From Arcuatula senhousia (lineage: Eukaryota > Mollusca > Bivalvia > Mytilida > Mytilidae): a stretch of DNA of 64,000 bases. The position numbers were made by a program, and so were the translations under genes. Below are positions 47,943 through 60,258 of this stretch, one piece after another; positions within the stretch are counted from its first letter, which is position 1; every line of letters begins with the position of its first letter. The notes under the pieces were generated by a model, which saw nothing but the letters and a program-made list of their open reading frames with translations, was not told where the DNA came from and made no database searches. The stretch spans positions 19,377,092 to 19,441,091 of the forward strand of contig OZ020308.1 in assembly GCA_963971305.1 (NCBI GenBank). Direction: 5' to 3'.

Positions 47943-47984
47943 GCGTGTCTGATGAAGGTTAATCCAGAAAAGCGCTTCACACGC
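47943..47984 (+). ncRNA. Hammerhead ribozyme, second copy of the 398-bp element
   Basis: Same sequence as the first copy. The predicted cut is 47978/47979, 398 nt downstream, so a transcript through both would release a 398-nt monomer. Confidence 0.72.
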
Positions 47985-49159
47985 AGCGAAATTTTGCATT
48001 GTACATTTATCAAAATCGTTTCAATATGTGGATCGTGTCTTTCTGGCACATATTCCATATTCTTTCGTATTTAATATTGTATTGTCTGATGAGTTAGTAA
48101 AATCAATAAGTTTGTTTATATACGTGTCTTTTGGGATATTTTTAAGTTCTTTATCAAGCATAGCGATATATTCTTGACGTGGGACAAAGTCTTGACTCGG
48201 TGATATATCTTGGCTTGGAGAAGGATCGGGTATTAACGAATCATTCAATACCTGCTACGCCCCTGACGATGATTGTGTCTCTTGTGAATATATTTGAAAG
48301 CTGTTATCATGTGAATTCGGGATGTATGTGGTCGAAGAAGCCGGGCTATTACAGTTATCTAAGTTTGTGAATACTCGTACATACGAAGCACTATCGGGTG
48401 AGTAGTCGATACATGTATTTGGTAACATTTTGATAAGCGTCGGGCTAGTTTGGTCTACATCAACTTCAGAAATAGATGACTGGGTCAGTGGAATCTCGAA
48501 TGTCCCCGTCTGGGGACGTGCAGGCTCCGTCAAAGGCATGATATGGGTTAAGGATCACAAGATGTATTTGTGAGGTACATGAGAAATGAAAATTGCATGT
48601 AAAATATAAAGGATACACCACAAAAAACAAATAATCTTCCCAGAATTTTTTCAGTCTACCGCCATTTCTCTCGACCGGAAGTTTTCTGAACTTGAAGTGT
48701 CAGAGGAGTTAACGTTTTCAATGTAATGAGGAAATGCTGTTAAAATGCTCAATTTTGACGTTCTAAGGGCAATAACTCCTAATAAGAAAGGTTCTACAAC
48801 GTTGATCCTATTACATATTTTGTAGATCTTGATGTGCTCAACAATTTACAATTTAAATTTCTCAAATATCTTGTATAGTTTTCAAGATATTGAGCTAAAC
48901 AGATGCAAAATTTGCAAAAAATTCAACAAAAAGGGCAATAACTCCTACATGGGTTGTTGGATTTTCTTCAAATTTCAGGGTAGGTAGATCTTGAGGTGCT
49001 GATCACTTTTGTTTCCAATCAAAATTTTAAAATCTGTCACCGTATTTGAGTTAATTGCAAAAAACTGCCATTTACCACTATGTTCTATTTTTAGCCACAG
49101 CAGCCATGCTTTACGACCAATCAAAAATCCCCACATCAGTTCTATAAACCTAATGCTAA

Positions 49160-50187
49160 TAAACAAGAGGCTCCCAGGAGCCTGAATCGCTCACCTGGTC
49201 TTAATGTCAACCCTTTGAAGACTTTTGTATAGATAAATGAGCTGAATGTTTAAGCAATAAAAAGCTTTTCTCTATCTGCAATAGTTTTCATTCCAAAGCA
49301 AAAAACACTATTTTTCACCTTTAAAGGGCCATAACCCCTTAAAGGGGTCATCTGACAACTTCGACCCTAAAAAGACTTTTGTAGAGCTAATTAAGCTGAA
49401 CATTTAAGCAAGCAACATCTTTTCTCTATCTGCAAAAGTTTTCTTTCTTTAGGCCAAAAACACTATTTTTTGTCTTTAAGGGGCCGTAACACCTATAAGG
49501 GGTCATCTGGCTACTTTGACCCTATGGAAACTTTTGTAGAGCTAAATGAGCTGAACATTTAAGCAAGCAACAGCTTTTCTCTATCTGCAACAGTTTTCAT
49601 TCAATAGGCCAAAAACACTATTTTTGCCTTTAAGGGGCCGTAACCCCTATAAGGGGTCATCTGACAACTTTGACCTTATGGAGACTTTTGTAGAGCTAAA
49701 TCAGCTGAACATTTAAGCAAGCAACAGCTTCTCTCTAGCTGCAATAGTTTTCATTCTATTAGCCAAAAACATGAAAAAATGCTATTTTTCACCTTTAAGG
49801 GGCCGTAACTCCCATAAGGGGTCATCTGACAACTTCGACTCAATGGAGACTTTTGTAGAGCTTTTGATGCTAAAGCAGTAACGTGACATCAGATTTCATC
49901 TATCTCTTATACTTTTTGATTTACAAGCCAAAAACAGTAGTCTGACCCCCCTGGTCTATTTTTAGCAACGGCGGCCATGTTTTTCGACGAATCAAAAATC
50001 CCCACATCAGTTCTGTGGGGGATACCCTAAAGTACCACCAGACCAAATTTGGTTTTAATCTGTGCAGCCGTTTCAGAGGAGAAGAAGTTTGAAGAAAAGT
50101 TAACGACGACGACGACGACGATGGACGACGACGACCGACGCCAAGTGATGGCAATAGCTCACATAGCCTTTGGCCAGGTGAGCTAAA
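49160..50187 (-). mobile_element. Helentron-associated element, reverse orientation
   Basis: It starts ACAAGAGGCTCCCAGGAGCC (3' hairpin) followed by GCTCACCTGG, and ends CCAGGTGAGCT after a (GAC)n run (about 50103-50140). The four ~160-bp cores contain TTAAGGGGCCGTAAC and TTTTGTAGAGCTAAAT. The uninterrupted site is at about 39574. Same family as 58906-60258. Confidence 0.75.
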
Positions 50188-51564
50188 AACTATACCAAGT
50201 TTGGTTCCAATTGAACTTGAAGTGTCAGAGGAGTTAACGTTTTCAATGTAATGAGGAAATGCTGTTAAAATGCTCAATTTTGACGTTCTAAGGGCAATAA
50301 CTCCTAATAAGAAAGGTTCTACAACGTTGACCCTATTACATATTTTGTAGATCTCGATGTGCTCAACAATTTACAATTTAAATTTCTCAAATATCTTGTA
50401 TAGTTTTCAAAATATTGAGCTAAACGGATGCAAAATTTGCAAAAAATCCACAAAAAGGGCAATAACTCATACATGGGTTGTTGAATTTTCTTCAAAGTTT
50501 CAGGGTAGGTAGATCTTGAGGTGCTGATCACTTTAACTTTGCCAGAATTTTGATATCTGTAGCCGTTTTTGAGTTATTTGCAAAAAACTACATTTTACCC
50601 CTATGTTCTATTTTTAGCCACGGCGGCCATGTTTTACGACGAATCAAAAATCCCCACATCAGTTCTAAGCACCGAATGCTAATGAAAAACCATACCAAGT
50701 TTGTTTGCAATTGGACTTATGGTGTCAGAGGAGTTAACTTTTAAAAAGTTTACGGACGGACGACGGACGGACGGACGAAATACGCCAAGTGGTGACAATA
50801 GCTCACATGACCTTTCGGGTCAGGTGAGCTTAAAAAGGCAATAACTTCCACATGGGTTGTTGAGTCTTCTTCACAATTTCAGGAAAGGTACTTTTATTAC
50901 TTTTTACTTTTATCCCTGTCAGAATGTTGATACCTTTCATCGTTTTTTGAGTTTTTTGCGAAAAAACCTGATGTTTGACTCAACGTTCTTTATTATAGGA
51001 ATAGTGGCGATTTTATTTATTAGATTTATTAAAATTGAGGATCGTTTGTTTTAGCGGTTTCAGGGAAGATTTTTGAAATTGTTAACTGACGACGACGGAC
51101 GACAACGATGGACACATAGTGATGGGAAAAGCTCAGTTAGCCTTTGTACTATAATTCATGTTCGTGTCTTCATGGTCTTTATAAGACGAAATTCTATTTT
51201 AATTGATATATCTTAATGAGACCTCAATTCAATAAAGAATTTGTCTTTGAATATGGTTTTCCTTTTTAAAAGTCTTCGATAAGGCATTAGAGCTACTTAA
51301 TTTCATTAGTTTTGCCCTTAAAATTTGTTCTATGGTTTTCTTGTAATTTTTAACTCTAATGATCTCTATTGAGTTTCCTTAGAATCGGATATCATTACAT
51401 ACTAATCTTGTAACTTTTTTTTGTATCTTTCCAATCAGAAACGTGTATGATATTCACGGAAATAGGTAATTAGCAATACAGGAATTATTACGAATAACAG
51501 CCATTAAAGTTTTGTGGTTCTTGCTTGAAAGTGCAAAATAATGTGAAATTACAGATGGATTGAA

Positions 51565-51771
51565 AATTACAAATACCAAAACACGGGTATAAACGGTTGA
51601 TTTGGATATGTTATCTATAGATATTTTAAGGAGTAACCTCTCATCAGTAGCATTTAATTAAATCAAAACATTGGAAGGTCAAATCCAAACTGTTGAAAAC
51701 GAGAAGTTCTCAAAACCAAAACGTTCGAACAAGGAAGCCAAATCAAGCACCGAGGATATCGAAAGATGGGT
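51565..51771 (-). mobile_element. 205-bp HHR element, near full length
   Basis: Minus-strand copy reaching GATATCCTCGGTGC at its 5' side. The HHR has AAAA where GAAA is required and a mutated stem III, so it is inactive. Confidence 0.7.
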
Positions 51772-51789
51772 CATATTTCAGCGTACTAG

Positions 51790-52740
51790 TTAATGAAAAA
51801 TGCGCTCTTGTTTTAGAGCTCAATGAACCGAACATTTAACCATGCAAAATATTTTCATTATCGTTTATGGATCCCAATTTATAAGGTAAAAACACTGATT
51901 TTTTTTATATTTAAAGGGTCATAACTCCAATTAAGGATCATCTTACAATTTCAACAAATTGACCATTCTGTAGCGATCAATTAGCAAGCTGAATATTTAA
52001 GGAAGGATTTTAAATATTTTTCGTTTTTCTTTGCTTCACAATTCACTATTTTGACATTAAAGGGGTCATATATCTCCTATAAGGGGTCATCTTTGACATT
52101 CGGATGCCCCATTGGTACCTCTGCTTCTATCTTACAATTTTAACCCAAAGGGAAAGTATTGAAGAGGCCAATTAGCTGATGTTTTAAGCAAGCTTTTCCC
52201 TCTCTTCTATGGTTCACAATCTGTAAAGCAAAAACCACTTTTTTGGCGTTCAAGGGGAGATAACTTCTTTAAGGGGTCATTTTATAATTTTTATCATGGA
52301 ACAATTTTGTAGACCTAAGTTAGCTGAACAATATGCAAATTCAATCACTTCAATATCTAATTTTAGTTTCTGAGATATAAAATCAAAATACAGAAAAAAA
52401 TCAAGAAAAAAAGGCATTAACTTCCAAATTTCTTAAAAAATCAGGTAGATCTTGAAGTGCTCTGATCAATTTCATCCCTGCCAGAATCTTGTTATTTTTC
52501 ATCGTTTTTGTGTTATTTGCAAAAAAAAACCAGCAGATTAATTTCTGACCCTGTTCTTTGTTTTGGAATGTTGACCATTTCAATAATAAAGAAGATCATT
52601 TGTTGCATATATAATTCTTGTTTCAGTAATTTGAATAAGTTTTTTTCAGAGAAGATTTTTGAAATTATTAACGGATGACGACATGCGACCACGACGCACA
52701 CATAATGATGAGAAAAGCTCATTTGCCTTTGTATTTCAAT
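51790..52740 (-). repeat. Diverged Helentron-like core DNA
   Basis: AAGGGGTCAT and GGTAGATCTTGAAG motifs and a trailing GATGACGACATGCGAC resemble the neighbouring elements but are much more decayed. Confidence 0.45.
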
Positions 52741-54282
52741 TCATGTTCATGTTCTAAGGGTTTGTATATGTAAGACGAAAAGTTTATCTAATTGATATAT
52801 CTTGGAATTCTTATTCAATAAAGGATTTGTCTTTGGAATATTGTTTTCTGAAAAAGGCCTTTGATAAGGTAATAGAACTAATTTATTTCATAAGTATGAC
52901 CTTTAAGATTTCTCCTATAGTTTCCTGGTAATTTATAACTCTAATGAGCATGGCACAATTAACTCTATTGCGTTTCCCTAGAATAAGTGATCATTAAGTA
53001 CGAGTCTCGTGACTTTTATGCAGCTTTCCAATCAGAAACATGTAGGATATTCACGGAAAGAAACATTCAGCATCACAGGAATTATTATGAATAACAGCAA
53101 TAAAAGTTTAATTAATTTCTTTTAAGAATTGTGGTTATTACTTGAAAGTGCAAAACAGTGTTAAATTCTTAAGCTGTAATTACAGATGGATTGAAGATGT
53201 ACTAGTAGATGAAAATGCACACCTTTTCCAAATTGCATAAAGAATAGCATATATGTTGTGTAGTAATGTGTATAAGTTATATTTTGTACAAGTTCAAACA
53301 TGAACAACATTTTTGTACAAGTTATTACTTCTACGGGCAAAAAAATACAAGTTATAGCATGTATCATTTCAGTCTGTACATGTTATAACTTGTACAAAAT
53401 AATGCAAGAAATAAGGTTTAACTCGTAAATATTTTTTTTTCAAAAGTAATTACAAAAAAAAAATAATTAAAAGGTCAGTAGTTATTTATGCTAAAACATA
53501 TTTACATTGTTATGAATGTTTATATGGTTCTATATAGGTTTTGACTTATCAAAGAAAATAAAAATGTCGATTAAAAGCAATATTTACATTTTCTGTTATT
53601 TATTACGTCTAAAAAAATAAGGTGTTTATTCATAACTGTTTACATAGATAAAGTTTCCATATTTTTTGGAAAGGGAATGTTTGGCACACGCCATTCAGTT
53701 TCTAGAAGTCTTAGATCATCAACACCCCATCCCATTTCCATAGAAAAAATCATAAACTCTTAGTCTCGAGACCAAGGTCAGTGGCGGAACCAGAAATTCT
53801 GAAAAGAGGGGGCCCGCTTTGGTCCGCTTCAATGATTTCCTTTATATTCTACCAAATTTTTCCGCCAAAAAGGGGGGAGCGGCCCCCCCAGGCCGATCCC
53901 GGATCCACCTATGAAGGTAAGGAGGTTGTTATTTTGCAATTCCAATTTGATATTATTGTTTTCTAGATTCCAGCAAGAAATTTAAAAGAGTATATGTACC
54001 ATCTCAAATTTTTGGAATAAGGTTCATGAAATATCTACCAGCGTAATTACATTTTCGCCGTTCGGCTTTGTGCCCCATTTCCTCCACTTCATCATCATTT
54101 CAGTTTTATTTTATCACTCCTTTCATTTTCGACTCCCTAATATACCCGAAAACATGCTGCTTTGGAAGTAAAGCAATAACAAACTATTTCTATCAAACTA
54201 AAAAGGTAATCACAAGTCTGGTCGTCAGACTTGTCTGACACGATTTTACTAATAAAACACCAGGTTTCTTTCCTTGTAATGC
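52741..54282. other. No gene seen
   Basis: AT-rich. A purine/pyrimidine run with GGGGGG lies near 53805-53890. Several TACAAGTTATAA-type palindromic words occur at about 53265-53400. Confidence 0.3.
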
Positions 54283-54480
54283 ACATGGTCGATATCCTCG
54301 GTGCTGGATTTGGCTTTCCTGTTCGAACTTTTTGGTTTTGAGAAATTTTAATTCAATAGTTTTGGTTTTTGATCATCCAATGTTTTTCATTCAAATACTG
54401 CTGATGAAAGGTTACTTCTTGAAATATCGATATAATGCATAACCAAATTAACCGTTTTATACCCGTTTTTTGGTATTGTA
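54283..54480 (+). mobile_element. 205-bp HHR element, full length but decayed
   Basis: It begins GCACATGGTCGATATCCTCG, the same 5' end as the 6379 copy, and ends TTTTTGGTATTG. CTGATGA, GAAA and stem III ATATC/GATAT survive, but stem I no longer pairs. Confidence 0.7.
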
Positions 54481-55129
54481 CTTAAAGCCCCAGTCACACT
54501 GTCACGTTTCGGCACCCCGTTTTACTACGTTTCAAAAACGTAGTGAAACGGCTATAAACGTAACTAACCGTACCGACACGTAGTTGAAACCGGCTTTATA
54601 CGTAGACTTACCTGGACAAACGTGGCACGTCCCGTTTGTATCGTTTGCACAACACAAACGTGGCTAAAAAAATATACGTAGCAAATACGTACTAAAACGT
54701 ATTAAAACGTTGTTAAAACGTATTAAATCTAGTAAAAGCGTAATGGAAACCTAGTCAAACGTAGCGAATGCCAACCAGCAGGTTTTACTACGGTTCCCTA
54801 GGTATTTGTTGCGTTTCACGAGGTTTCAATGGGTTTTAGTATGATTCATTACGTTTTATGTTACGTTTTGGTAGGTTTTATCACGTTTTCTTGCGTTTTA
54901 TTAGGCATCATGACGTTTTACTACGCATTACTACGCTTACTGCCACCTTTCACCTTTTTTTGCACATACTATTAAAGAATAATCATGGAGTTTGAATATT
55001 GCTGCACAAACACATTTTGCAGATGAGACTGTTGTTGCTTCGGTATAACCAGAGCCGTTACCATGCAGGGGGTAAGAAGTCCTTTTAATTTGGTGAGAGA
55101 TTAAATAAGTAAAAGACCCTAGTTCCTTG

Positions 55130-55290
55130 GATCGCAATGGAAGAGGGAGGTTTGGTGCCATAAAACCTGGTTTAACACATGATATCTTTTTGAAATTCTG
55201 GATTTTCAATGTTAAAAATTGTCTTTTTTTATTTCCATATGAGATTGAGCATTCTAGTTCGGTAGTTATGTTGTTATCTTTATTCGGCAT
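55130..55290 (+). repeat. P1 tail fragment inside the fold-back element
   Basis: GGATCGCAATGGAAG and AAACCTGGTTTAAC match the P1 tail in the opposite orientation to most copies. Confidence 0.5.
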
Positions 55291-55444
55291 ATATGAACAA
55301 CTTTATGATGAACTGAGATGTGAGGATATTGTTTCTTTAAAATACCTTTTGCGAGCTGACCAGGATATGTTTGCTTCGATTGTGGCTAGACGGACACCAA
55401 GACTTGATAAGAAAAACGCATGATTCGAAAATGCACTGTCATTT

Positions 55445-55870
55445 GGCCCTAAACTGTTGCTATTACTCTTGAATAGACGAAATGCACGACAGCCGTGGCA
55501 AAATTTATTGGCTGGAACTTATTTCTATTTCTAACAAATGATGGTTAGAACTGCTGTTGGAGTTATTATACCCCGAGGTTAACCCGCTCCGTTATCAACA
55601 CTTATTTGCTGAAGATAAAAGCTAACAAAATAATAGTGTCATGTTTATAATTGTCAAAATTCCGAGTTTCTCTCTACCTCAGGTATAGGTTGATCTCAGT
55701 TAGAGTAAAATATTACAGTTCCAGTTCGGCATATTTTTGTTATTAAGTCTATGCTCTTCATGTTCATGTACTGTTTGACTTTTTCAATATTTGAGTAGAG
55801 CGCCTTCTTATGAGTCTTGAATAGACGAAATGCACGCCAGGCGTAACAAAATGTATTGCCTGAATGGAAC
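55445..55870 (+). repeat. Ancient retrozyme dimer fragment
   Basis: Two relics of the 356-bp monomer HHR (about 55467-55495 and 55799-55843) remain. The second reads CTTATGA for CTGATGA and GCC for GTC; the first has lost CTGATGA. Both are inactive. Confidence 0.65.
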
Positions 55871-57067
55871 TTTATGTTTGATTGCTACTGGGTACAATTA
55901 TTAGTACCATTCTCTATAATGTACCCACTAGGGGTTCTATACAACACAATTTCAAATGTCGTACTTGGAAAACGAGAGCGAGGCAATGATTTATGAATAC
56001 ACCGAAGATGCATATGAAATTGGATGGATAAATGCAGCTCAGCAGTTTAGTGCTATTTGGCAGTTCCACCATGCCCTTATTTGAGTTGACGGAAAAGCAT
56101 GTGGCAACAAGATGTCCATCCGATGGAGGATGAAAAAATATAGTTAGGCCACCCATAAGAAAATGATCGTTTGATGTTTCTGGTCCAAGGGTCCTAGTGT
56201 TAGGTAAATAGGGAATTTTAAGCCAAAAATTTATATGCAATCATACCAACTGCTTAAAAAATGGAAAGAGAATTGTGTCATACAAGGCTCATCATATCAC
56301 ATTTTTGAAGTTTTCTTTTGATTTTGTGATTGTGCAATTTGAACATGGAAAAAAATCTCTTAAGATTGTGAAATCCGAGGAATAAAAACGGTTTTGGTAA
56401 AATATCATTATAAAAAAAATGGGGTGAATAGTAGGACCAATTTTTTCTGGGTAGGTAAAAACAAACAAACATGTTTTTTCTTCTTTTAAGCCTTATTGAA
56501 ATACACCTGGCACCGAACATGTTTACATTTTTTTTAAAATACATGAATAGTCTTAAATTTTAAATACACAATATAAATGTACTAGAATCTGAATGCTGTT
56601 ACAATTTACATTAATTTTTCTTCAAATTAAAGACTGCCTTTTTTCGAGGAAGACTGAATAAGTTTTGATGTATGAGAAACTCAAATTGACGCGGTTTTCG
56701 CGAAGAATCAATTACAACGTAGTGACACGTAGTACAACGCAGTTAAACGTAGCACAAACCCAACAAAACCGCATCAATACGTAATCAAACGTACTGTAAA
56801 CCTAGTAATCCCTGACAAACCCTAGTAATACCCAGTGAAGCGTACCTGATACGTAGCACAACGTAGTAAAACCTAACGAAACGGCTTCTGTTAAACCTGG
56901 GTAAACGTAGTAAAACTTATTAGAACGCGGGGAAACCTTTCAAAACGTAGCATATACCTTGTGAAACGTAGAAACCGAAAACTATGACAATAAATTACAT
57001 TGAAATGTGACGTTTTAAAACGTAGTGAAACGGGATAGCCGAAACGTGACAGAGTGACTGGGGCTTA

Positions 57068-58084
57068 AAGGATCTCGGTATAATTCCTGTTTTACTGAGA
57101 TGATCATCTGAATTTCCCCTATTTATCTCACAACAATGTGGGTTTTGTGTTACTTTTTTACCCTTAATCACTGTATGAAAGAGGGCTGTTTGGCGCCATT
57201 ACACCCTCCACATTTCTTTTGAAATGCCTGTACCAAGTTAGTTGGAAAATTTGTGTTGATCTCCATTAATTTATCCAATATATTGCCTTATCTTGTCCTT
57301 TCCTCTTTGATATTGTAGACTGATTATCCTAGTTCTGGTATTACATGTATTTTTATTTTCTTTTTATATAATGGTTTGAATGAGGTTTCTTAGTGTTACC
57401 GTTGTTGTAATTATAAGGCCAAACAAATATATATGTCTGAAAAAAAATAGGTAGGTAGGTAGGCATTATTTGTTTTTACATTTTCTTTTTACCTTGAGTA
57501 AAAGGAGAGTTGAATTTAAGTTTTTGTCATATTTACAGTTGTTCTCTTTTTTTTGCCTATTAAAAGTCGTACCCCTCTGCTTCTTTCGACCATCTCTCAT
57601 ATATTCAATCGTAAAAAAAGACTTTTTCAGTTTGAAATAATACAATCACATTAGTACGAGTTATCTTTATTACGAAGTTACATCAGCAAAGTAAGCGATA
57701 AATATTTGATCACTGTAAACTAAGTATAATTGTTGTAATAGCACATCAACAAAAAAGTTAAGCAACAAAGTAAATGATTCAATGTGTCATATTAAATGGC
57801 GATTCATGACTTACGTTGGAAATCGTCACTGCATGTAAGTTAAAACTGAATTTGTTGATGCAGACTGATAGGTACGACGAAGGAATTATAATGGCGAAGG
57901 AGTCACACGCTATGGAACACACCGTACAACCGGATTAAATCATTTAGGTGAAGTGTATTACGACACTATGAAATATGCTCATAACAAGTTGAGACCACGT
58001 ACAGCTTAGGGAAATTTTGTTGAAATTTCGTGTTTCAAGTAATCTAATTAATTGAATGGGAAATTGGCACCGCGACGGTTGTGC
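57068..58084. other. No gene seen
   Basis: AT-rich spacer with a small GTAGGTAGGTAGG run near 57452. Confidence 0.3.
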
Positions 58085-58305
58085 AATAGCAGGCAGGAAC
58101 CACTTACTCGTCCGGAGCACCTCAGTTCACTCTCATAACGATTAGAGTTTGGGATGTTGATCGATATTCAGTGATTTGGTGTCTCCGTGTTTTATATGTT
58201 GTCTGTTTTTTCGTCCTCTAACTGTTTGTGTTTGCTGGTTTTGTCTCTGCCCTTTCGGACTTTGACATTTGGATGCCCCATTGGTACTTCTGCTTCTTTC
58301 GTAAA
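58085..58305 (-). repeat. P2 tail repeat
   Basis: It runs from AGCAGGCAGGAACCACTTAC to TACTTCTGCTTCTTTC; a well-preserved copy. Confidence 0.65.
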
Positions 58306-58905
58306 AAATCAATTACCGAAAAATTCGATATACAACAAATATATATTTGGAAAATTTCTCTTCCATATGTTGTTTTTTTTATAAGATTTTCTTAAACAAA
58401 AAATGGTGGCAACAGCGCCAGATCTTGTATGGAAGATGTTTGATATGCGTTTAAGGAACACTAATTACATCTTTCATAATATAAGGTCGCGGAGTGGACA
58501 TATTCCTCTACTTTTACCAAAACAACAGCTGTTTATTTAACGTTTTTCACAAAACTTTAAAGGTATGTGCTGCACACAAAAGTAGCAACTCTTGTATAAT
58601 TTATGGCATTTCAAAATTATAGAGTATTATAAACTTTCCAGCAGCATTTTTGTGTCGTTATCGTCGTCTCACATTTTGTTGCCTTTCCGAATATTTCTTT
58701 ATGTATTAAGTAATAGCAGAATGAATGTTTCTACAAATACAAATGTATATGCTTAATGTGAATGAAAATGCTTATAATAAAATGAAATACTGTGTGCGAG
58801 CTGAAAAAAATAGCCCTGTTTCATAGTGGAGTCTATGTGGTAAAAAAACACACCTAAAAACCAAATATCTAGCAATGATTTCAGAAGCAAATATACTTCC
58901 TTTTT

Positions 58906-60258
58906 AGCTCACCTGGACCGAAGGTCCATGTGAGCTATTGCCATCACTTGGCGTCCGTCGTCGTCGTCGTCTGTCGTCGTCCGTCGTCGTCGTCCGTCGT
59001 CGTCGTTAACTTTTCTTTGAAAATCTTCTCCTCTGAAACTACGGAAGGGATTGCTTTGAAACTTTGCACACTTCATCTATGGGATGTCCTCTACCAAGAT
59101 TGCACAAATGGTGACCGCCGTCCAAACAACATGGCCGCCGTTACTAAAAATAGACTAGGGGGGTCAGACTTCTGTTTTTGGCTTGTAAATCAAAAAGTAT
59201 AAGAGATAGATGAAATCTGATGCCACGCAACTGCTTCAGCATCAAAAGCTCTACAAAAGTCTTCATTGAGTCGAAGTTGTTAGATGACCCCTTATAGGAG
59301 TTACGGCCCCTTAAAGGTGAAAAATAGCATTTTTTCATGTTTTTGGCCTATAGAATGAAAACTATTACAGATAGAGAAAAGCTGTTGCTTGCTTAAATGT
59401 TCAGCTCATTTAGCTCTACAAAAGTCTTCATAGGGTCGAAGTTGTCAGATGAACCCTTATAGGGGTTTCGGCCCCTAAAATAACGTTTTTTCATATTTTT
59501 TGCCTATGGAATGAAAACTATAGCAGATAGAGAGAAGCTGTTGCTTGCTTAAATGTTCAGCTCATCAAGCTCTACAACAGTCTCCATAGGATCGAAGTTG
59601 TCAGATGACCCCTAATAGGGGTTACGCCCTGTTAAATGACGTTTTTCCATGTTTTTGGTCTTTTGAATGAAAACTATAGCAGATAGAGAAAAGCTGTTGC
59701 TTGCTTAAATGTTTAGTTCATTTGGCTATACAAAAGTTTCATAGGGTCAAAGTTGTCAGATGACCCCTTATAGGGGTTACGGCCCCTAAAATAATGTTTT
59801 TCCTTTTTTTTTGGCTTAGTGAATGAAAACTTTAGCAGATAGAGAAAAGCTGTTGCTTGCTTAAATGTTTAGTTCATTTGGCTATACAAAAGTTTCATAG
59901 GATCAAAGTTGTCATATGACCCCTTATAGGTGTTACGTCCCCTAAAATAATGTTTTTTCATGTTTTTGGCTTAGTGAATGAAAACTATAGCAGATAGAGA
60001 AAAGCGATTGCTGCTTAAATGTTCAGTTCATTTAGCTCTACAAAAGCTTTCATTGGGTCAAAGTTGTCAGATGACCCTGTATAGGGGATATGGCCCCTAA
60101 AATAACGTTTTTTTATGTATTTGGCTTAGTGAATGAAAACTATAGCAGACAGAGAAAAGCTGTTGCTTGCTTAAGTGTTCAGCTCATTTAGCTCTAGATT
60201 AGTGTTTTAGGGTTGACTCAGACCAGGTGAGCGATTCAGGCTCCTGGGAGCCTCTTGT
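58906..60258 (+). mobile_element. Helentron-associated element, about seven cores
   Basis: The 5' end AGCTCACCTGG/AAGGTCCATGTGAGCT is a hairpin. A (GTC)n-rich run follows (about 58950-59005), then tandem ~150-160-bp cores. The 3' side has ACCAGGTGAGC (inverted to the 5' end), the hairpin AGGCTCC-TG-GGAGCCT and CTTGTT. This is the subterminal-repeat-plus-hairpin plan of Helentron INEs. Confidence 0.75.

Larger units (their letters stand above)
47309..48075 (+). mobile_element. Dimeric ~398-bp HHR element inserted in LINE ORF1
   Basis: Two direct copies (GTGGAGGTCGTAGAAAGC at 47310 and GTGGAGGTGGTAGAAAGC at 47705) are flanked by ATTGTA at 47303-47308 and 48076-48081. Excising the insert plus one repeat rejoins the ORF1 frame perfectly. 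The copies differ at few sites. There is no coding capacity. The dimer arrangement fits retrozymes or the pseudo-LTRs of Penelope-like elements, which are known to carry HHRs. Confidence 0.8.
45999..48539 (-). pseudogene. LINE ORF1 (nucleic-acid-binding), with two HHR-repeat insertions
   Basis: It starts MPLTEPARPQTGTFE at 48539. An in-frame stop (48257-48255) lies in a polar N-terminal region. The 767-bp HHR element interrupts after the SSDN codons (48081). The frame resumes at 47302 with TWYRETLAGRARAVQGCPLG, then a coiled coil, a frameshift in an A run near 46950, and an RRM-like part with YYLSGITS, RYVSAKLN and NFWPAGVSCREW. A 60-nt insertion (46164-46223) splits SAKLN from IDENCANIV without breaking the frame. 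The reconstructed length is about 570 residues. It probably coats the LINE RNA. Confidence 0.75.
42273..48690 (-). mobile_element. Non-LTR retrotransposon (LINE), two ORFs, degraded
   Basis: On the minus strand the order is 5' region, ORF1 (from 48539), ORF2 (from 46002) and a 3' tail of GATT repeats at 42273-42287. Without the 773-bp and 60-bp insertions it would be about 5.6 kb. ORF2 has endonuclease, RT and a C-terminal Cys/His motif. The clade is not settled; the endonuclease and ORF1 type fit the Jockey/I/CR1 assemblage. Confidence 0.85.
48691..51780. repeat. Right-hand duplicate of 39.6-42.27 kb
   Basis: It contains ~500-bp Helentron-like cores, the GGAC-rich end, the 41.77-42.27 kb block and a complete HHR-element copy. 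It lacks the 40586-41764 element and gains 49160-50187. Confidence 0.75.
54481..57067. mobile_element. 2.6-kb fold-back element with CGTAGTAAAACG-type arms
   Basis: The end AAGCCCCAGTCACACTGTCA and its near-perfect complement at 57045-57066 are inverted. TTAA occurs at both edges. Each arm (about 54520-54910 and 56690-57050) is made of degenerate ACGTAGTAAAACG words. The interior holds a P1 tail and a decayed retrozyme. No transposase is visible. Confidence 0.65.

Noticed and set aside
48084..48110. CTGATGA at 48086 as a further hammerhead
   Set aside because: No GAAA follows at the needed distance and no stem I partner exists; it is LINE ORF1 sequence.
54481..57067. Plain piggyBac element
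   Set aside because: TTAA occurs at both edges, but the left end has one extra base before GCCCC and there is no transposase, so I left the class open.
58930..59202. 90-aa ORF
   Set aside because: It is driven by the GTC/TCG microsatellite and Helentron-type repeat, not by a gene.
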